This document shows positions 51,291 to 59,300 of a stretch of 64,000 nt of DNA, one piece after another; within the stretch, counting starts at the first letter, position 1, and every line of letters begins with the position of its first letter. Source of the stretch: RYN-230 sp963770545 (GTDB lineage Bacteria; Actinomycetota; Actinomycetes; Streptosporangiales; Streptosporangiaceae); assembly GCA_963770545.1 (NCBI GenBank), contig CAVYQF010000035.1:184490-248489 (forward strand). The letters are read 5' to 3'. The translations under genes were made by a program, and so were the position numbers. The notes under the pieces are model-generated. The model was given only the letters and a program-made list of their open reading frames with translations, did not search any database and was not told the DNA's origin.

Positions 51291-53435
51291 ATGACAGACA
51301 GCGTTCCAGCTCCCCGAATCCCCTACGGCGCCTGGCCTTCCCCCATCACCGCGGCCGACGTGGCCAAGGGACAGGTGCTGATCTCCTACCCGACGGTCAT
51401 GGGCACCGACGTGTGGTGGCAGGAGGGGCGCCCGGACGAGGGTGGCCGGGTGACGGTGGTGCACTGTGACGCAGCCGGTCATCAGCAGGCGTTGCTGCCC
51501 CTGCCGTGGAACGCGCGCAGCCGTGTGCACGAGTACGGCGGACGGTCCTACCTGCCGGTACCCCCGAGGTCGGGGGACGCCAGCCCGGCCGCGGCGGGCC
51601 AGGCCGTTGTGTTCGCGAACTATGCCGACCAGCGTTTGTACCGCGCGGCGCCTTCGGCCCCGCAACCGCTGACCCCGCCTGCCACCGACGACGGGCTCGG
51701 CGAATTGCGTTTCGCGGACTTCATCTTGTCAGCGGATGGGCAGGAGGTGTGGTGCGTCCAGGAGCGGCACGAGGGCGGCAAGATCACCCGGAGCCTCGTC
51801 GCGGTCCCGCTGGACGGGAGCGCGGCGGAGGATCCCGCGGCTATCCGTGAGCTGGTCAGCGGGTCCGATTTTTTTGCCTTCCCCACCTTGTCCCCGGATG
51901 GGAGCCGGCTGGCCTGGATCTGCTGGAATCACCCGCGGATGCCCTGGGATGGGACCGAATTGCGGGTGGCCCAGATCTCCGAGGGGGTGCTGGGGCGCGG
52001 GCGGCTGGTTAAGGGCGGGATGAGAGAGTCCGTGCTGGCGCCGGTGTGGCGCGACGAGACCAGCCTGTATGTGGTCTCGGACTGGCCCGGCTGGTGGAAC
52101 CTGTACCAGGTCGGCCTGGTCGGCGAGCCGGCCCAGGCGCTGTACCCGGCCGAGGAGGAGTTCGCCGAGCCGTTGTGGCAGCTGGGCGGCCGACCGTACG
52201 CGATGCTGGGCGACGGCCGGCTGGCTGCCCTGCACGGACAGGGCGGCATGCGGCTGGGGCTGCTCGACCCGGAGACGGGGGAGATCGCCGACCTCGACCT
52301 GCCGTTCGAGGAGTTTCATGGCGGCGTGTCCGCCGACGGGAACACGATCGTCGCGGTGGCCGGCGGCCCGCAGACCCCGCTGTCCGTGGTGCGGCTGGAC
52401 GCGGCCACCGGGAAGTCCGAGGTGCTGCGCCGGGAGACCGAGGAGATTCCCGAGGCCGGGTACCTGCCGGTGCCGAACCAGGTCCGGCTGGAGGGACACT
52501 ACGGGCGCAACGTGCACGCACTGGTGTACCCGCCGACCCACCCCGACGCGGTGGCCCCGGACGGGGAGCTGCCGCCCTACATCGTGTGGGTCCACGGCGG
52601 CCCCACCTCGCACGTGGTCGGGCTGCTCGACCTGGAGAAGGCCTACTTCACCAGCCGCGGCATCGGCGTCATCGACGTGAACTACGGGGGCTCCACCGGG
52701 TACGGCCGCAGCTACCGGGAGCGGCTGCGCATGCAGTGGGGCGTGGTGGATGTGGAGGACGCGGTGGCGGCCGGGCTGGCGCTGGCCGACAAGGACGAGG
52801 CCGATCCGCGGCGTCTGGGGATCCGTGGCGCGTCGGCGGGCGGCTGGACCGCGCTGGCCGCGGTCACGACCCAGGCGGCCAGGCAGCCGGTGTTCAGCGC
52901 GGCGGCGTCCTATTTCGGGGTGGCCGACCTGCGCGAGTTCGCGGCGGAGACGCACGACTTCGAGTCGCACTACCTGGACGGCCTGATCGGCCCGCTCCCC
53001 GGCTTCGAGTACGTCTACGCGGAACGTTCCCCGGCCGGCCACGTGACCGACGCGACCTGCCCGGTCCTGCTGCTCCAGGGTCTCGACGACCCGATCGTGC
53101 CACCCCGCCAGGCCGAGAGCATCGCGGCGGACCTGTCCGCCCACGGCATCCGGCACGCCCTGCTCACCTTCAAGGGCGAGTCGCACGGATTCCGCCGGAC
53201 CGAGACGATCATCGCCGCGCTCCAGGCGGAACTGTCGTTCTACGGGCAGGTGCTCGGCTTCATCCCGCCTGGAGTCCCGAAGCTGAGCCTCACCGAGCCG
53301 CGCAAACTGGCCCAGGAGGCAGCGGCGGCCCAGCAGGGGGACGTGCCGCTGGGACCTGACCGGGCGGCGGAAATGGGCCGGGACGGCGCGGGGGCAGCGG
53401 CTGCTCCGGCGGCAGCGGCGGCCAAATCTGGCTGA
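51291..53435 (+). CDS. S9 family serine peptidase (prolyl oligopeptidase / acylaminoacyl peptidase type)
   Basis: 714 residues, ATG 51291. An N-terminal beta-propeller (repeats such as FPTLSPDGSRLAWICWNHP) caps a C-terminal alpha/beta hydrolase. The catalytic triad is Ser515 in RGASAGGWT, Asp599 in LLQGLDDPIVP and His632 in FKGESHGFR. It cleaves short peptides in the cytosol; no signal peptide is seen. The final 50 residues are an Ala-rich tail. It diverges from miaB over a 113-bp spacer. Confidence 0.92.
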   Translation: MTDSVPAPRIPYGAWPSPITAADVAKGQVLISYPTVMGTDVWWQEGRPDEGGRVTVVHCDAAGHQQALLPLPWNARSRVHEYGGRSYLPVPPRSGDASPAAAGQAVVFANYADQRLYRAAPSAPQPLTPPATDDGLGELRFADFILSADGQEVWCVQERHEGGKITRSLVAVPLDGSAAEDPAAIRELVSGSDFFAFPTLSPDGSRLAWICWNHPRMPWDGTELRVAQISEGVLGRGRLVKGGMRESVLAPVWRDETSLYVVSDWPGWWNLYQVGLVGEPAQALYPAEEEFAEPLWQLGGRPYAMLGDGRLAALHGQGGMRLGLLDPETGEIADLDLPFEEFHGGVSADGNTIVAVAGGPQTPLSVVRLDAATGKSEVLRRETEEIPEAGYLPVPNQVRLEGHYGRNVHALVYPPTHPDAVAPDGELPPYIVWVHGGPTSHVVGLLDLEKAYFTSRGIGVIDVNYGGSTGYGRSYRERLRMQWGVVDVEDAVAAGLALADKDEADPRRLGIRGASAGGWTALAAVTTQAARQPVFSAAASYFGVADLREFAAETHDFESHYLDGLIGPLPGFEYVYAERSPAGHVTDATCPVLLLQGLDDPIVPPRQAESIAADLSAHGIRHALLTFKGESHGFRRTETIIAALQAELSFYGQVLGFIPPGVPKLSLTEPRKLAQEAAAAQQGDVPLGPDRAAEMGRDGAGAAAAPAAAAAKSG

Positions 53436-53508
53436 GCCCGGCTGGCCAGCGGGTCAGCGCGGCTCAGCGGCGAGTCGGCCCGGCCCGGCAGCGAGTGAGC
53501 GCGGCCGG

Positions 53509-55149
53509 TCAGCGGGCGAACTCGGTGGCGCGTGATTCCCGGACGACCGTGACCCGGATCTGACCCGGGTAGGTGAGTTCCTCTTCCACCTGCTTGGCCA
53601 CATCCCGCGCGATGACCTGGGCCTGGATATCGTCCACCCGGTCGGGCTTGACCATGACCCGGATCTCCCGGCCGGCCTGCATGGCGAACACCTTTTCGAC
53701 CCCCGGCTGGGCGGTGGCGATCTGCTCCAGCCGCTCCAGGCGCTTCACGTACGCTTCCAGGGATTCGCGGCGGGCGCCCGGGCGCCCGCCGCTGATCGCG
53801 TCGGCCGCCTGGGTGAGCACGGCCTCGACGGTGCGGACCTCGACCTCGTTGTGGTGAGCCTCGATCGCGTGCACCACATCGGCGGGCTCACCGTAGCGCC
53901 GCGCGATCTCCGCGCCGATCAGGGCGTGGCTGCCCTCAACCTCATGGGTCAGGGCCTTGCCCACGTCGTGCAGCACCGTGCAACGTTTCAGCAGGACCGG
54001 GTCCATGCCGAGCTCACTGGCCATCATGCCGGCGATGTGCGCCGACTCGACCAGGTGCCGGAGCACGTTCTGGCCGTACGAGGTGCGGTAGCGCAGCCGG
54101 CCGAGCAGGGTGACCAGTTCCGGGTGCAGGTCGGTGATGGACAGTTCCACCATCGCGTCCTCCCCCGCCCGCACGCACAACTGTTCCACCTCACCCTTGC
54201 TGCGCTCGTAGGCCTCCTCGATGCGCTGCGGGTGGATCCGCCCGTCCAGGACGAGCCGTTCCAGGGTGAGCCGTCCCACCTCACGGCGGACCGGGTCGAA
54301 GCAGGAGAGCAGGACGGCCTCAGGGGTGTCGTCGATGATGAGGTTGACCCCGGTGACGGACTCAAAGGCGCGGATGTTCCGGCCTTCCCGGCCGATGATC
54401 CGGCCCTTCATCTCATCGCCAGGCAGATGCAGCACGGAGACGACGGACTCGCTGGTCTGCTCGCTGGCCACCCGCTGGATGGCCAGGGTGACGATCCGCC
54501 GGGCCCGTTCCTCACCGTCCCGCCGCGCCGCGTTCTCTGTCTCCCTGACCAGCAGCGCCGCCTCGCGCTTGGCCTGGTTCTGGATGCCGGTGACCAGTTC
54601 TGCTTTGGCCTGATCCGCGGTCAGCCCGGCGGTCTGCTCCAGGACCTGGCGGCGTTCCTCGTCCAGCCGGTCCAGGTCGGCCCGCCGGGTTTCCAGCTCG
54701 CCCCGGACCTGGTCCAGGCTCGCGGAGCGCTCGTCCAGCTTGCTGAACTCGGCGTCCAGGCGGCTTTCGCGTTCGGCCAGCCGGGCCTCGCGCCGCTCGA
54801 GATCGGCACGCAGATCGCGGGCCTCGGCCCGGACTGCGCGCAGTTCTTCCTCGGCGTCCCGGCTGGCCTGGGCGGCCTTGTCCGAGGTCAGCCCAGCTTC
54901 GCGCAGGATAGCAGCGGCCTGGGTCTCCGCGCGGGCCCGGACCTGATCAGCTTCCTGGCTGGCTTCCTCCAGCGTCCGCTGGGCGGCGGCGGTGGCGGAC
55001 GCAGACTCCACGCCGGCCGACTCGGCCACCGGCGTCGCCACCACGGCGGGCTGATCCCGGGCCGGCGGCCTGCGTAGCACGACGATGAGCGCAAACACGG
55101 CAGCCAGCAGCCCGACCGCCCCGATAACGAGAGAGATTGTGCTGCTCAT
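53509..55149 (-). CDS. rny: Ribonuclease Y
   Basis: 546 residues from ATG 55149 (MSSTISLVIGAVGLLAAVF). A membrane-anchored endoribonuclease that starts mRNA decay. It has an N-terminal membrane helix (about 5-27), a long charged coiled coil (to about 200), a KH domain (GRIIGREGRNIRAFESVTG) and an HD domain (CTVLHDVGKALTHEVEGSHA in part, with the HD pair). The last residues form the family's C-terminal domain. Next to recA-recX, as in many actinobacteria. Confidence 0.95.
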   Translation of the reverse strand: MSSTISLVIGAVGLLAAVFALIVVLRRPPARDQPAVVATPVAESAGVESASATAAAQRTLEEASQEADQVRARAETQAAAILREAGLTSDKAAQASRDAEEELRAVRAEARDLRADLERREARLAERESRLDAEFSKLDERSASLDQVRGELETRRADLDRLDEERRQVLEQTAGLTADQAKAELVTGIQNQAKREAALLVRETENAARRDGEERARRIVTLAIQRVASEQTSESVVSVLHLPGDEMKGRIIGREGRNIRAFESVTGVNLIIDDTPEAVLLSCFDPVRREVGRLTLERLVLDGRIHPQRIEEAYERSKGEVEQLCVRAGEDAMVELSITDLHPELVTLLGRLRYRTSYGQNVLRHLVESAHIAGMMASELGMDPVLLKRCTVLHDVGKALTHEVEGSHALIGAEIARRYGEPADVVHAIEAHHNEVEVRTVEAVLTQAADAISGGRPGARRESLEAYVKRLERLEQIATAQPGVEKVFAMQAGREIRVMVKPDRVDDIQAQVIARDVAKQVEEELTYPGQIRVTVVRESRATEFAR

Positions 55150-55690
55150 GGCACACCCCAATCCTGCTCGCCCGCCCCGGCACCAGAGTGTGGTGCCAGG
55201 GATAAACCCTGGAGCGAGGGGTCATGCCCGCCATCCACCGGGCGCTGCGTGACGCCCGGAGTACGTCAGACTTAAGGCGTCGCGCGCACCGCTGACCTAT
55301 ACCCGGCCAGACCAGCCTGACCGGGCCGCCCGGATGAACAGCATCCAGCGGACCGCACCGGGCGGGCGCACCAGCCCGGGTGTTCACGGTCTCTCACAGA
55401 AAGCGCGTGGACCTAAGTCCCGGCCGGACCGTAGCCCGGCCGTCCTGCCGGCCCGGCCGAGAGCCCCGGTCCGGGGCCCGAAACCGGGCCAATCAGCCCG
55501 GGTGAGCGTCCTCGCCTGGGCCAGACACCAACCAAAGTCCGTGACCGTCAGCCGGCCACGAGCCGTATTTACTCGTTTCATCCGCTGGCGCGGAGTAACA
55601 CCTCGCTGCCGTGAGGTTAAGCGGAGATAACGTTTTGGGCAAGCCGCGCGGCTGCGTTCTTCTGAAGTCTTACACTGCGAAACCGTTCTT
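55150..55690 (-). other. 541-bp leader/spacer upstream of rny with two hairpins
   Basis: Between the recX stop and the rny start no protein or RNA gene is convincing. Near rny are two small perfect hairpins: CACCA/TGGTG (55181-55185 with 55191-55195) and CCAGGG-ATAAA-CCCTGG (55196-55212). They would lie in the 5' untranslated RNA of rny. A TATAGG box near 55300 on the minus strand is a possible -10. Open frames elsewhere in the spacer have no conserved features. Confidence 0.45.
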
Positions 55691-56332
55691 TCACCCTGAG
55701 CCACCTTCGCCGTCGAGACCGGTGAAGGCCAGGTCATCGAGGTCCATCCCCGCGGCCGCCGCGTCGATGCCTTCCTGCTCGATGGCCTCCCGGACGACAC
55801 GGTAGGCGATCGGTGCCGGATAACCCTTCCGGGCCAGCAACCCGACCAGGCGCCGGATCCGGGTCGGCAGCGGCTTGCCCCGGCTGGCGGCGAGACCCTT
55901 GTCCACCAATCGGCGCGCGGTAGCCATCTCATCGGCAGGGTCGAGGGCACTGACCGCCGCGCTGATGTCCTGCCCGTCCACGCCGCGCTGCTTGAGCTCG
56001 GCCGAGAGCGCCCGGCGCGCCAGTCCCCGGCCATGATGCCGCGACTCGACCCACGCGCGGGCGAACGCCGCGTCGTCGATCAGGCCCACCTCGGTGAAGC
56101 GGGCCAGAACCGCAGCGGCCGCGTCCTCGGGCACGCCGTGGCGGTGCATGGCCTGCGCCAGCTGAGCCCGGGTCCGCGGCCGCCCGGTGAGCAGCCGCAG
56201 GCAGAGTTGCCGGGCCTGCTCCTCCGGATCCTTGACGTGGCCGGGGCCAGTCCGGCCAGCCCTGGCCTGGCCCGACCCGGGCCCATCTGGCCCGGGCTGG
56301 GCCGGCGTTACCCTGGCCGCCCGGTCAGGCAC
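55691..56332 (-). CDS. recX: Regulatory protein RecX
   Basis: 213 residues. RecX binds the RecA filament and restrains it. Three-helix repeats typical of the family: LCLRLLTGRPRTRAQLAQAM, DDAAFARAWVESRHHGRGLA, RLVGLLARKGYPAPIAYRVV. The ATG at 56332 overlaps the recA stop by 8 bp, so the two are co-translated. The first 45 residues are a Pro/Gly-rich extension. Confidence 0.93.
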   Translation of the reverse strand: MPDRAARVTPAQPGPDGPGSGQARAGRTGPGHVKDPEEQARQLCLRLLTGRPRTRAQLAQAMHRHGVPEDAAAAVLARFTEVGLIDDAAFARAWVESRHHGRGLARRALSAELKQRGVDGQDISAAVSALDPADEMATARRLVDKGLAASRGKPLPTRIRRLVGLLARKGYPAPIAYRVVREAIEQEGIDAAAAGMDLDDLAFTGLDGEGGSG

Positions 56333-59300
56333 CGCCGCCTACACCAGTGGACGTCCCTGCGGTCCGGCCTGCGGCCGCACGGCCCGCTGCGGCCCGGCCC
56401 ACCGGAGCGCCGGTTCCCGACCCATTGGCTCCCGGGGCCCCCGCAGGAACTCCGTTCGCCGATCCGTTGGCGCCGGCTCCGGCGGCCGGGGCGGCTTCCG
56501 CGTCGACGCGCGGCCCGACACCGAGCTTCTCTTTGATCTTTTTCTCGATCTCGTTCGCGAGGTCCGGGTTGTCCCGCAGGAAGTTGCGGGAGTTCTCCTT
56601 GCCCTGGCCGAGCTGGTCGCCTTCGTAGGTGTACCAGGCTCCCGACTTGCGGACGATGGACTGCTCGACCCCCAAGTCGATAAGCCCGCCCTCCCGGCTG
56701 ATCCCGGTACCGAAAATGATGTCGCACTCGGCGGTTTTGAAAGGCGGGGCGCAGTTGTGGACGACCACGTCCTCGGCGACCAGGTTGTGCAGGTCCGCCA
56801 CCTCAACATCGAACGTGCGGCACCGGCGGCCAGGCAGGATCTCGGTGACTCTGGAGAACCAGAGCTGGTCCGCCAGGATGTCCTGCAGGAAGGGATCGTC
56901 GAGCCCGTCGGCCAGCCGCTGAACTCGATCCCGGCGCAGCCGGGGGACACCCAGCACCACCTTCATGCCTCCCCGCGGGTCTCCCGCGCCTTCACCGACC
57001 AGCTGAGCCGCCAGCTGGGCGGTCGCCCCGACGCGCTCGAGGTGGGCCAGGATGGGCTGGACCACCTCGTCGCTGAGGTAGACGCGCTGCGACCCCCGGT
57101 AGCGCCCGACCCTCTCGGCGAGCTCACGCGTCACCACCTGACCACGTGGTCCCCACATGGGGATCGCGGCGGCGAACGCCGACACGTTGTCCACGCCTGA
57201 GACCCGGACCTCCCATGAGGGATGCTTGCCCGAGATCCTGCGCCCGTTGATCAGCCCACCGCGCTGGGCGCGGGGGTCACGACGCTGGACGCTGCTCCCG
57301 ATGCCCCAGCGGAGCAGCAGCCAGTGGAGTTGGTAGGCGAGTTGCTCCGAGGTGGTCGAGAAGCCGATCCGGATGCCACCCGTCTGCTCCCGCGAGACGT
57401 AACCGTCTGACTCGAAGAGCCCGAAGATCAAGTTACCGATGACCTCGGCTGACACATCGGGCGCGAAGAAAGCGGCCGGGAGTTTCTTGACCGGTGCCAG
57501 GCCACCATAGATTCCCGCCCACCGGCAGAGCTCGAGAACTCCATTCTTCTCGCCCGGCCGATGCGAAAAAGCGGCTGTTAGCCGGCCAGCCGGCTTAGCT
57601 ACGCAGCCCAGGGTGCCAGCGATCCGGGCAGCGTCCTGATGCAGGGATTCCACGACGTTGGTGAAATGAACCGGCGTCTTCCCGCCTACGTAGCCATCAC
57701 CGATGAGGTAGCCGAGCAGCCTGGCGTGATCTGGCGGAATTGGTTCCTGAGAGCCAAACGCCGAGTAGGCGCGGGGCCGGGCCAACCGGTCTCCGGCAAC
57801 GAGTTCCCCGGCCGCACGCCAGCCATGCTCGGTGAGCATCTTGTGGTCAGGAGTTACCCAGAGCTCAGTGCCGTCGCGAAGCTTGACGCCGATGACGTCC
57901 TGCTCACCCTGGTCGAACCATGAGACGACTTCCCCTGTCTGCAGCACACCTCTCTTATCGGTGGACACCACATGAACGGGAAGCCGCCCGTCCACAATTT
58001 CCTCAATGCGGCGGGTAACACCGGTGGAAGGATCGAAGATACGAGTTCCCTCCGCGAGGCACTTATTCTTGACCACCTTGATCCGGGTCCGGCTGCCCAC
58101 GGCCTCGGTGCCGTCCTTCAGCGTCTCGATCCGGCGCACGTCCAGCCGCACCGACGCGTAGAACTTCAGCGCCCGCCCGCCGCTGGTGGTCTCCGGGCTG
58201 TTGTGCACCATGACCCCGTCGACGAAGTAGTTGTGCGACCCCTCAACCTCGATGTCGAACCGGTTCATCGACCTCGTCGGCGGCTTGACATGAATGTCCA
58301 GGATCCTGGCTGGCACCAGGCGCATCTCAGCCGGGACGAACTCCGGCTCCACCCGGAACTGCCCGCGGAATCGTGGCAGGAGCTTGTACTCCATCGACGG
58401 ATGAATGTAGGGCGCGACAAGCTTCTGGAACTTCTCTGACGCCGCAGTGGTGAACTGCAGGATGGCCTGGCTCCGGGAGCCACGGGTGACGACCCTGACG
58501 TTGAGCTGGTGAGTATCCCGCAGGTAGCCGGCGAGCCGCTCACGGGATCCCGGGCTCATCGCCTGCACGCAGATCTCTATTCGGCCGGTGCCGCCCTGCG
58601 TCCTCTTCTGGACACCCTTCGACCTGACCGTGAAGCAGCCATCGTCCATGTACCAGACCGCGAGGGCGAGTGGCGTGAGCGCCTTCAGGTACTCCGAGCT
58701 GAGGTGCTTCTTGCCATCCCCGAAGTACACCGCCTCACGCAGGTCAGCCAATTCGGGGAGCGGAGTCAGGTCAGCGAAGACCGCGCCCTTGGCATTGGAA
58801 GACTGCGTGCACCCGACGTTGCCGAGCAGGCTGACCTTCCAGTCCAGGTACGCGGCCTGCTTGGCTCCCTGGCCCATCCGGAACCGGGTACCTGACCTGC
58901 CCCGCAGGTTCGGCGACAGGCTCCCATCCCCCATCAGCGCGCCCAGGATGAGCTCCATCTGCTGGCCGCTGAGCCGCCAGGGCTCGGCGAGAGCGACCCG
59001 ATCACCAGGGATCAGCTCTCCTGCTTCGCGCCAGCCTCCAGGCGTGCGGACCAGGTGGTTCTCCGTCGCCGCGAACTGGGCCCTGCCGTTCCCGCCTGGC
59101 TTGGCCACGGTGAACTGGAGGAATCGCTCGGTAGGGCCGTTGTTGAACCAGTTGACGATGCGGCGCGGGATTATCCGCCCGGATTCCGGGTCGTAGGAGA
59201 GGACCTCGACGTCCTGGCGCCGGTTAACGATCTTGCCGATCTTCTCCTGCGTGCCGTCCGCCAGGGTCACCCGGGTCCCGTACGACATGCAGCCGAACAT

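Noticed and set aside
55334..55630. 98-codon open frame in the rny upstream spacer
   Set aside because: No conserved pattern, no ribosome site and basic low-complexity composition; probably chance.
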